Shown piece after piece: positions 43,280 through 51,581 of a DNA stretch of 64,000 bases. The notes below the pieces were generated by a model that was not told the origin of the DNA, made no database searches, and saw only the letters and a program-made list of their open reading frames with translations. Position 1 is the first letter of the stretch, and the number at the start of each line of letters is the position of its first letter. The position numbers and the translations under genes were made by a program. The stretch lies in NCBI RefSeq assembly GCF_001634365.1, contig NZ_CP014579.1:1-64000 (forward strand), read 5' to 3'. Source of the stretch: Paraburkholderia phytofirmans OLGA172 (GTDB lineage Bacteria > Pseudomonadota > Gammaproteobacteria > Burkholderiales > Burkholderiaceae).

Positions 43280-44821
43280 TCAGTTCTTTGCCTTCGGCAT
43301 CTGCGAGACGAGGGACAGATTGATATCCATGCCTTCGATCTGGAAATGCGGCACGATGAACAGTTTCACGCGGAAGAAGCCGGGGTTGTCCTCGATGTCC
43401 TCGACGATCACCTTCGCCTCGCGCAGCGGATGCGAGGCCTGCAGGTCGTCGCCCGGATCGGTCATTTCGGTCACCAGCGTTTTCACCCAGGTGTTTAACT
43501 CAAGCTCGAGCAGGCGGCGGTCTTTGGTTGTACCGATGTTTTCGCGCTGGATCAGCTTGAGGTAATGCGCGATGCGCGAGAGCAGGAAGATGTAGGGCAG
43601 ACGCGCATTGACGCGGCTGTTCGCGGTCGCTTCCTTCGTGTCGTACAGTGCCGGCTTCTGCGCCGAATGCGCGGAGAAGAAGCAGGCGAAGTCGTGATTC
43701 TTGTAGTACGACAGTGGGATGAAGCCGAGGTTGGCGAATTCGAATTCGCGCGTTTCCGGAATCAGCACTTCGCTTGGAATCTTCGCCTGGTTGCCCGTGC
43801 CCAGATCGTACAGGTGGATCGGCAGATCTTCCACCAGTCCGCCGGCCTGCGGGCCGCGGATCTGCACGCACCAGCCGTTCTTGATGAAGCTCCTCACCAT
43901 GTTCGCGCCGAACGCGAACGACGCGTTAGCCCAGAGATAACGGCTATGGTCCGGACCCTTGACTGCTTCCGTGTAATTGAACGCGCGCACCGGAACCGTC
44001 TCCGGGCCATACGGCAGACGCGCGAGGAAGCGCGGCAGCGTGAGACCGATGTAGCGGGCGTCGTCCGAGTCGCGGAAGGTCTTCCACTTCAGGTATTCGG
44101 CACGGTCGAAATAGTTGCCGATGTCGCGGATACTCGCGACTTCTTCCATCGACTCCTTGCCGAAGAACTGCGGCGACACCGAGCCGATGAACGGCATGTG
44201 CGCGGCGGCCGAGACCTTGGCGATATTGCGTAGCAGGGCAATGTCTTGCGGACCGCGGTCGAACGCATAGTTCGAGATGATCGAGCCGATCGGCTGACCA
44301 CCCGGCGTGTCGTATTCCTGAATATATGTGTGCAGATACAGACCGCTCTGGATGATTTCGGGCGTGTCCTCGAAGTCCTGGCGCAACGCGTCCTTCGATA
44401 CGTCGAGCACCTCGATTCGCACATTCTGGCGGAAATCGGTACGGTCGACCAGAAACTTCAGCCCGCGCCATGCCGATTCGATCCGCTGGAAGACCTCGTC
44501 ATGCATGATCGCGTCGAGCTGACGGCTGATCTGCCGGTCCAGGTGCTCGATATGAAAGTCGAGCAGACTTCTGTCCAGACGGTCGACCTGCTGCGACGAA
44601 TCCTTGATCATCTTCAGGAAGATGCTCATGGCCTGGGCAACGCGCTCATCCAGTGACGACTCCGCCAGTCCGTCGGCGCTCTGGAACGACTCGACGGGAC
44701 GCGCGGTGGTGACCGGCGTCAGGTTGATCTTTTCGCAAAGCGACTCGTAGACGCTCCTGGCCTCGAGGACGACGGTGTCCGATGCGGCCGGCTCACGGCT
44801 GTGCGTTTCGTTTTTTGCCAT
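43280..44821 (-). CDS. tssC: T6SS contractile sheath large subunit TssC
   Basis: A 513-residue sheath subunit. Family marks: LDRQISRQLDAIMHDEVFQR, ESAWRGLKFLVDRT, IQEYDTPGGQPIGSIISNYA, IGSVSPQFFGKESMEEVASI, LTLPRFLARLPYG, FSAHSAQKPALYD and RIAHYLKLIQRENIGT. The start at 44821 follows a GAGGAG site by 11 bases. It assembles with TssB, whose gene ends 25 bp upstream. Confidence 0.97.
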   Translation of the reverse strand: MAKNETHSREPAASDTVVLEARSVYESLCEKINLTPVTTARPVESFQSADGLAESSLDERVAQAMSIFLKMIKDSSQQVDRLDRSLLDFHIEHLDRQISRQLDAIMHDEVFQRIESAWRGLKFLVDRTDFRQNVRIEVLDVSKDALRQDFEDTPEIIQSGLYLHTYIQEYDTPGGQPIGSIISNYAFDRGPQDIALLRNIAKVSAAAHMPFIGSVSPQFFGKESMEEVASIRDIGNYFDRAEYLKWKTFRDSDDARYIGLTLPRFLARLPYGPETVPVRAFNYTEAVKGPDHSRYLWANASFAFGANMVRSFIKNGWCVQIRGPQAGGLVEDLPIHLYDLGTGNQAKIPSEVLIPETREFEFANLGFIPLSYYKNHDFACFFSAHSAQKPALYDTKEATANSRVNARLPYIFLLSRIAHYLKLIQRENIGTTKDRRLLELELNTWVKTLVTEMTDPGDDLQASHPLREAKVIVEDIEDNPGFFRVKLFIVPHFQIEGMDINLSLVSQMPKAKN

Positions 44822-44846
44822 GGTGCAAGACTCCTCGGGACGGTTG

Positions 44847-45365
44847 TTATTGGGCGGATTGGGTGTGGGCCGGAGCAGGTGCACCGATTCTCTGCAAATC
44901 GGCGCGCAGGCGCTCGGACAAGGCCGGGTCCTTGAGGATCTTTTCGAGTTCGCGGCGGAATGTGGCGTTATCGAGCAGGTTGGATTTCAGATCGCGCAGC
45001 AGGTTGCGCGCGGCCATCAGCGCGCGCAGTTCGGGCACTTTGCTCGCCACTACGTCTGGCTTGAAATCGTCCATGGATTTGAAGTCGAGGTCGACTGGCA
45101 ATTCGGAGCCGTCACCTGCAAGCGTATTCTCGACCGCAATTCTGGCCTTCGGGTTGTAGTCAGCCAATACCGAATTGAAATTGTTCTTGTTGACGTCGAC
45201 CTTGCTGCGCTCGGCCAGTGCGCGCGTGTCATGACCATTGCTGTAATCGCCCATCACCAGCAGTTTGAGCGGAAGTTCGACTTTCTTTTTCGCCCTTCCG
45301 ATATGCAGGTCGAGCTTCAGGTTGATGCGGGCCTTTGGCACTTCATTCTGAAAGCTGTTACTCAT
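44847..45365 (-). CDS. tssB: T6SS contractile sheath small subunit TssB
   Basis: A 172-residue TssB/VipA. Typical elements are VPKARINLKLDLHIGRAKKK, VELPLKLLVMGDY, LAERSKVDVNKNNFNSVLAD and a C-terminal helical tail. AGAAGGA precedes the ATG. It is the first gene of the leftward arm, divergent from vgrG across about 150 bp. Confidence 0.96.
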   Translation of the reverse strand: MSNSFQNEVPKARINLKLDLHIGRAKKKVELPLKLLVMGDYSNGHDTRALAERSKVDVNKNNFNSVLADYNPKARIAVENTLAGDGSELPVDLDFKSMDDFKPDVVASKVPELRALMAARNLLRDLKSNLLDNATFRRELEKILKDPALSERLRADLQRIGAPAPAHTQSAQ

Positions 45366-45518
45366 TTTTCAAATCCTTCTAATTTTGAGGTAACCATCAG
45401 TACAACAAAGATAATGCGTAATTGATAGCACGGGATTTAGGGGCGTGTATGTAGGGGAAATCTGGTTTTTGTAAAAAGTCGAAAAAAGCGTTTCAAGTGG
45501 TTCACAGGAGTGCAAATT
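45366..45518. promoter_or_regulatory. Divergent T6SS promoter region
   Basis: An AT-rich 153-bp gap between tssB (leftward) and vgrG (rightward). It must contain promoters for both arms. I see no convincing sigma-54 (-24/-12) or palindromic operator site. Ribosome sites are visible at each edge (AGAAGGA for tssB, AGGAG for vgrG). Confidence 0.55.
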
Positions 45519-48011
45519 ATGTTTACCGTCCTGACCCAAAACGCAAAGCATCGAATCGACATGGGCAATGTCTATGCGACACGTGTCGATGGTGATAAAA
45601 CTGGAGATGGGATGATGGCAGATCAGAACAGGCGAGTCGGAAAATACGAAAATAGCCGTAAGGCGATGACAGGGAGGCAGTCATACTTCCTCGACGTGCC
45701 GGGCACGGCGAACGCGAAGGATTTGTCGGTCGTGTCGTTTGAGGCGACCGAGCGCATGGGCGAGCCGTACCGGATCACGATCGTCCTCACGCATCCGGAC
45801 AGTCTTTCGAGGTCGGACTATCTCGGCAAGGACGCCGTGTTTTCGATTGCCCCCGATGAAGCTGTGCTCCGCAAGTTCTGCGGCTGCATCACGCGCTTTT
45901 CGAAAACGAAGAAGACAAAGGATTTCAGCCGCTATGAGATCGTCGTCGAGGCCCATCTCGCGCGTCTGAACATGACGCGTGCGAGCCGCATCTACCAGCA
46001 CCAGACCGCTCCGCAGATTATCGAAGCGATCCTGCGCCGGCATGGCTTCGAGGGGCACCAGTTCACCTTCAGGTTGCGCCGGCAGTATCCGCAGCATGCG
46101 TTCCGGATGCAGTATCAGACTGCAGACCTCGCCTATGTGCGGATGTTGATGCAGAAAGAAGGCATCTACAGCTACGTGACCGAGGGCAAGCATGGCGACG
46201 TGGTGGTGTTCGCCGACGACATCGACCATTACATCTATCAGCCGGAACTGACGGTGCCCTACCGGGAGACGGCGGGGCTCGAGGCGGGCGTCGAGGCGGT
46301 GTTCGCCCTGCAGACCCATGCGCGGGCGGTGCCGCAGTCGTTCGCCGTAGCGGACTACAACCCGGACCGGGCGTGGGAACGATTCCGGGCCGAGGCGAAC
46401 GTTGCCGGAAAAGACACGACCACCTACGGCCAGCCTTACGTCTACGGTACACATCATCTGGACCAGGACGGCGCGCAGTGGGAGGCGCAACTGCGCCACG
46501 AGGCGGCGATCGCCTGGCAGATCGTCCATGAGGGTGAAAGCAACGTGCTGGCGTTGCAGCCGGCGCGCATCCTGCGCATGGATGAGGATTCGCTGGACGT
46601 CCCGCAGGAAGTCCCGCACCTTCAAGGAAATGCCCCTGGGGCAGAGGACGCGCCGAATGGCCAGGTGATCATCGAGGTGACGCATCGGGGGGCGCGTGAC
46701 GAAGCCTATCGCAATGCATACAAGGCGATTCCATCGGACCGGCGCTTTCGCCTGAAGCTCGAAGAAGATCAATGGCCGAAGATTCCCGGCTCACTGAGCG
46801 CGCGGGTGACTTCGCCCGGGCATTACAAATACGCGTATCTGACCCAGCAGGGCTACTACACGGTGCGCTTCGACCTGGACTTCGATGAGTGGAATCCGGG
46901 CGGCGAGAGTGTGCCGCTGCGGCTCGCGAAACCTTTTGCGGGCGCGCTGCAGACGGGGTTCCACTTTCCCGCGCTGCACGGCACCGAGGCAGTGATCGAA
47001 TTCCGGGACGGTGATCCGGACAAGCCGTATATCGCGGCGTTCCACCACCACAGCCAGGCGGTGGATCTGGTTACGAGTCAGGATCGTTGGCTCTCGCGCA
47101 ACGTGATGCACACGCAGGGCGACAACAAGCTCCAGTTCGAGGACTGGGAAAATGAGGAACACGTCAAGCTTTCCACCAAGCATTCAGGCAAGAGCCAGCT
47201 GACGCTGGGGCACATTGTCGACGGCAGGAGAAAGAAGCGCGGTGAGGGTTTCGAGCTGCGCACCTCCGCGTACGGTGCGATCCGGGGCGGCAAGGGGCTG
47301 TTCATTTCCGCGGACGACCAGCCGAATGCGATCGGCCAGCAGCTGGATATGGAGCCGGCGAAAGGGCTTCTTTCCGACGCAATGGCGCAGATGCAACGTT
47401 TGAACGAATGCGCCGCCGCAGCGCGGGTCCAGCTAGCAGACGTCGAGCGACAGCGCGACTTGATGGAACAACGCCTTCTCAAATTGCAGCAGGCGGTCAT
47501 TCTTTTGAGCGCGCCGGCAGGCATCGCGCTTGCCACTGGCGAAAGTATTCAGCTTGCAGCAAACGGCAATGTGATAGCCACGGCCCGTTCGAACCTGGAC
47601 CTCGGCGCCGGCAATCATGTCACGATCGCCGCAGGCCAAGGCGCCTCGATCTTCGCGCAGGACCAGGGCATCAAGCTTGTCGCTGCGAAAGCGGACTTTT
47701 CCGCTGCAGCGCACTCCGGCCAGATGCTACTCGCCTCCTCGAAAGACATGGTTCTGTCGAGCGTCGACGGCAAGCTCAATGCCGTTTCGGCAGGTGCGTT
47801 GACGCTGTCCAGCCAGGGTGCCTATATCAAGCTCGACGGCGGCAACATCGAACTGGGGTGCCCAGGCAGTATCACGCTCAAGACTGGCAACTTCAATTGG
47901 CAGGGGCCCGCAAGCATGGCCCCGCCATTGCCTGCGCTGCCTGCGGGCGTCTGCCGGCAGTGTCTGCTCACTGCGCATACCGGCGTCGAAGCCATGACTG
48001 AAAAGGCTTGA
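45519..48011 (+). CDS. vgrG: T6SS spike protein VgrG (TssI) with DUF2345 extension
   Basis: About 830 residues. A gp27/gp5-like spike core (about 60-600) includes VVSFEATERMGEPYRITI, YRMQYQTADL-like FRMQYQTADLAYVRMLMQKE and the OB-fold HFPALHGTEAVIEFRDGDPD. A C-terminal DUF2345 beta-helix (from about 650) has repeated ALATGESIQLAANGNVIATA-like strands. The start at 45519 has AGGAG 8 bases upstream; a GTG at 45510 overlaps that site. The next gene, a DUF4123 adaptor, overlaps its stop (TGATG), indicating loading of the effector encoded downstream. Confidence 0.95.
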   Translation: MFTVLTQNAKHRIDMGNVYATRVDGDKTGDGMMADQNRRVGKYENSRKAMTGRQSYFLDVPGTANAKDLSVVSFEATERMGEPYRITIVLTHPDSLSRSDYLGKDAVFSIAPDEAVLRKFCGCITRFSKTKKTKDFSRYEIVVEAHLARLNMTRASRIYQHQTAPQIIEAILRRHGFEGHQFTFRLRRQYPQHAFRMQYQTADLAYVRMLMQKEGIYSYVTEGKHGDVVVFADDIDHYIYQPELTVPYRETAGLEAGVEAVFALQTHARAVPQSFAVADYNPDRAWERFRAEANVAGKDTTTYGQPYVYGTHHLDQDGAQWEAQLRHEAAIAWQIVHEGESNVLALQPARILRMDEDSLDVPQEVPHLQGNAPGAEDAPNGQVIIEVTHRGARDEAYRNAYKAIPSDRRFRLKLEEDQWPKIPGSLSARVTSPGHYKYAYLTQQGYYTVRFDLDFDEWNPGGESVPLRLAKPFAGALQTGFHFPALHGTEAVIEFRDGDPDKPYIAAFHHHSQAVDLVTSQDRWLSRNVMHTQGDNKLQFEDWENEEHVKLSTKHSGKSQLTLGHIVDGRRKKRGEGFELRTSAYGAIRGGKGLFISADDQPNAIGQQLDMEPAKGLLSDAMAQMQRLNECAAAARVQLADVERQRDLMEQRLLKLQQAVILLSAPAGIALATGESIQLAANGNVIATARSNLDLGAGNHVTIAAGQGASIFAQDQGIKLVAAKADFSAAAHSGQMLLASSKDMVLSSVDGKLNAVSAGALTLSSQGAYIKLDGGNIELGCPGSITLKTGNFNWQGPASMAPPLPALPAGVCRQCLLTAHTGVEAMTEKA

Positions 48012-48967
48012 TGATGAGCACGACCGTACAGCCGCCAACTGCGCCGGACGCGGATTCAAGGTGGGTCGAATTTCAGTCTCGTGTCGAAGCCGCTCGTCGC
48101 AAACATGAACTCAACGATCTGCAGACTTGCCTGTATGCGCTCGTCGATACTCGCAGCCTGCCGGATTTGCGGGTGGCGCTGCAACGCCTCGACGCGATAG
48201 CGTTTGAAGCCCTTTGGGACAGGACGGACCTGGCGGCGTTCGCGGACGTGGCACCCCTGTTGATCAAGGTCGATCTCGGGGCCGCCGACACAGATGTTCC
48301 CCAGCAACTACTCAAACGCCTCTGGCAATTTTCGGACCGCGAGTTCATGTTGACCTGGATTTGGTCGCCGCATGGACTGGACAACCTCGCGGAACATTTC
48401 CGCTCGTACTGCGAGTACACGCTTGCGAACCGGCGTACGTTCTACCTGCATTTCTACGACAACCGGATACTCGAGCGCCTACGCCTGACCTGGACGGCGG
48501 AGGAGTGGACGCGCTTTGCGTCCGTAGCGTTCGAGATCTGGTATCGCAACCGTTCGGGCGAGGATGGTTCGTGGTGCGCCGACGTTCTGTCACAGCCAGT
48601 GCGCAACGCCGAATTCGCATTGACTGACGAGCAGCATCTGATGCTGTTTTCTCTGGGCTACGCCGATAAGGTCGTGATCCAGATCACGGAACTCTGTGGC
48701 TGTCTGCTCGAACACCTGTCGCCGGACGACCTGTACCGGACCGTTCGTACGCAGGTGGAAAGAGCAACGCATTACGGCGTCCGCGATGAAGGGGACATGC
48801 TTCAGTACGTGGCAAAGGGGCTTTTTGTCTCGCCGAGGTTCGATGAACATCCGTTGATCAGGAAGGGGCTGGAGTCCGCGAGGTACGGAGAGGTTCCGTT
48901 TGCGGAGGTGCTTTCGCAGGTCGACGAGACACTTGACGATGGCTATGCGGGGCGCCGGGCGACGTGA
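48011..48967 (+). CDS. DUF4123 T6SS adaptor protein
   Basis: About 318 residues of the DUF4123 family, cytoplasmic chaperones that load a cognate effector onto VgrG. Typical parts are CLYALVDTRSLPDLRVALQR, LKRLWQFSDREFMLTWIWSP, LAEHFRSYCEYTLANRRTFY and the conserved FYLHFYDNRILERL. It overlaps the vgrG stop and precedes the lipoprotein-effector block. The effector at 51574 is the likely cargo (inference from gene order). Confidence 0.9.
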   Translation: MMSTTVQPPTAPDADSRWVEFQSRVEAARRKHELNDLQTCLYALVDTRSLPDLRVALQRLDAIAFEALWDRTDLAAFADVAPLLIKVDLGAADTDVPQQLLKRLWQFSDREFMLTWIWSPHGLDNLAEHFRSYCEYTLANRRTFYLHFYDNRILERLRLTWTAEEWTRFASVAFEIWYRNRSGEDGSWCADVLSQPVRNAEFALTDEQHLMLFSLGYADKVVIQITELCGCLLEHLSPDDLYRTVRTQVERATHYGVRDEGDMLQYVAKGLFVSPRFDEHPLIRKGLESARYGEVPFAEVLSQVDETLDDGYAGRRAT

Positions 48968-48969
48968 TT

Positions 48970-49758
48970 ATGAAACATGGATTGCTTTGCGTGGTGTTGC
49001 TGACGCTGATCGCTGGGTGCGATGCGTTTTCGTCCGAGCCGACGTATGGCGGGCTGAGCGTCGAGGGCTTCAACTACACGCCGTACAACCTGGACCGGTT
49101 TGTGATCACCGACAAATACGGTAACAGGGCCGGTGGTGGGGGCGATCTGATGCCTGGGTCCGGTGAAGGTCGCCTGAGTTGCTGCTACAAGCTGAAGGGA
49201 ACTGACTTTACGGTCAAATGGGATGTCTACGACCAGGACAAGGCGATGATAAATCCCTACGCTCCTATCGACATGATTCATAAGGTTACCGAAGTTCATC
49301 TACCTCCGACGAAGGTTCCAGGCGGAGCCGGCGAACGCATCCTTGGCCTGCACTTCTACCCGGACGACCACATTGAGTTCGAGTTCCGGCGTGACCTGAG
49401 TGGTACGCGAATTGAGTACGACGAGATCTGGGGATGGTTGGACCGGACCTATGGCAAACAGATCAATCCGAAAGGGCTTGATGACGCGGTGGTGTTCAGA
49501 CAGACCGCCCGTATTGCAGCGGGTGGATGGATGAAGTACCGCCTCACCGATAAACGGGATCTGCGCTGGTACGTGTACTACGCGATGGTGGTCAATTCCA
49601 GGTTCGATGAACATCCAGCTGTTCAGAAGATATTGGCTGAAACAAAGGACAACCCTGGCGCGTTCGGCGCGGCGATGGAAAAACTGCCAGCCGCAATAGT
49701 CACGGAATTAAAGAGCGACAAATTCGAACATGTCCCGACCGGAGTGGCCCATGGATGA
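48970..49758 (+). CDS. DUF3304 lipoprotein, copy 1 (probable T6SS immunity)
   Basis: About 262 residues. A signal peptide MKHGLLCVVLLTLIAGC with a good lipobox (LIAGC, Cys17) leads to a periplasmic domain beginning SVEGFNYTPYNLDRF, GGGGDLMPGSGEGRLSCCYK, a pattern of DUF3304. Such lipoproteins next to Tle-type effectors act as immunity proteins (family knowledge). It starts just after the DUF4123 stop. Its C-terminal half is almost identical to that of copy 3. Confidence 0.85.
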   Translation: MKHGLLCVVLLTLIAGCDAFSSEPTYGGLSVEGFNYTPYNLDRFVITDKYGNRAGGGGDLMPGSGEGRLSCCYKLKGTDFTVKWDVYDQDKAMINPYAPIDMIHKVTEVHLPPTKVPGGAGERILGLHFYPDDHIEFEFRRDLSGTRIEYDEIWGWLDRTYGKQINPKGLDDAVVFRQTARIAAGGWMKYRLTDKRDLRWYVYYAMVVNSRFDEHPAVQKILAETKDNPGAFGAAMEKLPAAIVTELKSDKFEHVPTGVAHG

Positions 49759-49863
49759 ATATGCGGCAGCGGGTTTGCCACATCAGATGGCTGCCGCCGG
49801 GCGTGAAGTAACGGCGAAGGACAGACGGCCCCAGTCGACGTGCTACAGAACATGAGAACGAGA

Positions 49864-50670
49864 ATGAAGACAGACAAACACGCTTTGTGCCTGATATTGC
49901 TTTCGTTGACGCTCATCGGAGGGTGCGATGCGTTTTCGTCCGAGCCGACGTATGGCGGGTTAAGTATTGAGGGCTTCAACTACACGCCGTACAACTTGGA
50001 CCGGTTTGTGATCACCGATAAATATGGCAACAGGGCCGGTGGTGGGGGGGATCTGATGCCCGGATCAGGTGAGGGAAGCCTGAGCTGTTGCTACAAGCTG
50101 AAGGGAACTGATTTCACGGTCGATTGGTATGTCTACGACGCTGACCTTGCGATCAAGGCTATCCACGCGCAACAACCCATTCAGGATATTCATAAAATCA
50201 CCCAGGTTCATCTTCCTCCTACCAAAGTCGCTGGCGGAGCCGGCGAACGCATCCTCGGCCTGCACTTCTACCCGGACGATCACATCGAGTTCGAGTTCCG
50301 TCGTGACCTGAGTGGTACGCGCATTTTTTACGCCGAGATTGATGACTGGGTGGTCAAGAAGCAGGGTAAGACGTTCGATCCGCATTCAGGGGACGACGCT
50401 GCTGCATTTCGCCGAACGGCCCGAATAGCGTCAGAGGGCTGGATTCGCTATCGCCTGACGAATACGCAGGATCTGGAACAGTACGTCTACTACACGCTAT
50501 TGGTGAATCCGAACTTCGACAAACATCCCGCCATTCAGAAAATATTGGCTGAAACAAAGGATAAACCTGGCGCGTTCGGAGCTGCGATGGAGACGCTGCC
50601 AGCGGCAATAGTAATGGAATTAAAGAACGACAAATTCGAACACGCACCGACAGGAGCGACCCATGGCTGA
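49864..50670 (+). CDS. DUF3304 lipoprotein, copy 2
   Basis: About 268 residues, with lipobox LIGGC (Cys21 in MKTDKHALCLILLSLTLIGG). An ATG 12 bp upstream (49852) is an alternative. The N-terminal and middle parts match copy 3 (DFTVDWYVYDADLAIKAI, QQPIQDIHKIT), while the C-terminal third (YAEIDDWVVKKQGKTFDPHS) is unique. It is likely an immunity or orphan-immunity protein. Confidence 0.85.
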   Translation: MKTDKHALCLILLSLTLIGGCDAFSSEPTYGGLSIEGFNYTPYNLDRFVITDKYGNRAGGGGDLMPGSGEGSLSCCYKLKGTDFTVDWYVYDADLAIKAIHAQQPIQDIHKITQVHLPPTKVAGGAGERILGLHFYPDDHIEFEFRRDLSGTRIFYAEIDDWVVKKQGKTFDPHSGDDAAAFRRTARIASEGWIRYRLTNTQDLEQYVYYTLLVNPNFDKHPAIQKILAETKDKPGAFGAAMETLPAAIVMELKNDKFEHAPTGATHG

Positions 50671-50774
50671 TTTTTCGGAAGGGGGGCGCCACGTCAGATG
50701 GCCGCCGCCGGGCGTGAAGTGGCGGCGAAGGACCGACGGCCCCAGTCGACGTGCTACAGAACATGAGAACGAGA

Positions 50775-51581
50775 ATGAAGACAGACAAACACGCTTTGTG
50801 CCTGATATTACTTTCGTTGACGCTCATCGGAGGGTGCGATGCGTTTTCGTCCGAGCCGACGTATGGCGGGCTGAGCGTCGAGGGCTTCAACTACACGCCG
50901 TACAACCTGGACCGGTTTGTGATCACCGACAAGTACGGTAACAGGGCCGGTGGTGGTGGTGATTTGATGCCTGGGTCGGGTGAAGGTCGCCTGAGTTGCT
51001 GCTACAAGCTGAAGGGAACTGATTTCACGGTCGATTGGTATGTCTACGACGCTGACCTTGCGATCAAGGCTATCCACGCGCAACAACCCATTCAGGATAT
51101 TCATAAAATCACCCGGGTTCATCTTCCTCCTACCAAAGTCGCCGGTGGAGCCGGTGAACGCATCCTCGGCCTGCACTTCTACCCGGACGATCACATCGAG
51201 TTCGAGTTCCGGCGTGACCTGAGTGGTACGCGAATTGAGTACGACGAGATCTGGGGATGGTTGGACCGGACCTATGGCAAACAGATCAATCCGAAAGGGC
51301 TTGATGACGCGGTGGTGTTCAGACAGACCGCCCGTATTGCAGCGGGTGGATGGATGAAGTACCGCCTCACCGATAAACGGGATCTGCGCTGGTACGTGTA
51401 CTACGCGATGGTGGTCAATTCCAGGTTCGATGAACATCCAGCTGTTCAGAAGATATTGGCTGAAACAAAGGACAAACCCGGCGCGTTCGGCGCGGCGATG
51501 GAAAAACTGCCGGCCGCAATAGTCACGGAATTAAAGAGCGACAAATTCGAACACGTCCCGACCGGAGCTAAACATGGGTGA
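50775..51581 (+). CDS. DUF3304 lipoprotein, copy 3 (mosaic)
   Basis: About 268 residues with the same lipobox region as copy 2. It alternates between copy 2-like and copy 1-like segments: leader as copy 2, GLSVEGFNYTPYNL to RLSCCYK as copy 1, DFTVDWYVYDADLAIKAI as copy 2, then EYDEIWGWLDRTYGKQ onward as copy 1. It overlaps the effector start by 8 bp, so it is the copy translationally coupled to it and the likely cognate immunity protein (inference). An upstream ATG at 50763 is possible. Confidence 0.85.
   Translation: MKTDKHALCLILLSLTLIGGCDAFSSEPTYGGLSVEGFNYTPYNLDRFVITDKYGNRAGGGGDLMPGSGEGRLSCCYKLKGTDFTVDWYVYDADLAIKAIHAQQPIQDIHKITRVHLPPTKVAGGAGERILGLHFYPDDHIEFEFRRDLSGTRIEYDEIWGWLDRTYGKQINPKGLDDAVVFRQTARIAAGGWMKYRLTDKRDLRWYVYYAMVVNSRFDEHPAVQKILAETKDKPGAFGAAMEKLPAAIVTELKSDKFEHVPTGAKHG

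Noticed and set aside
45486..45515. Possible sigma-54 site (GG...GC) before vgrG
   Set aside because: The GG to GC distance is 11 bp rather than 10 and the flanking bases do not fit the consensus; it also overlaps the ribosome site.
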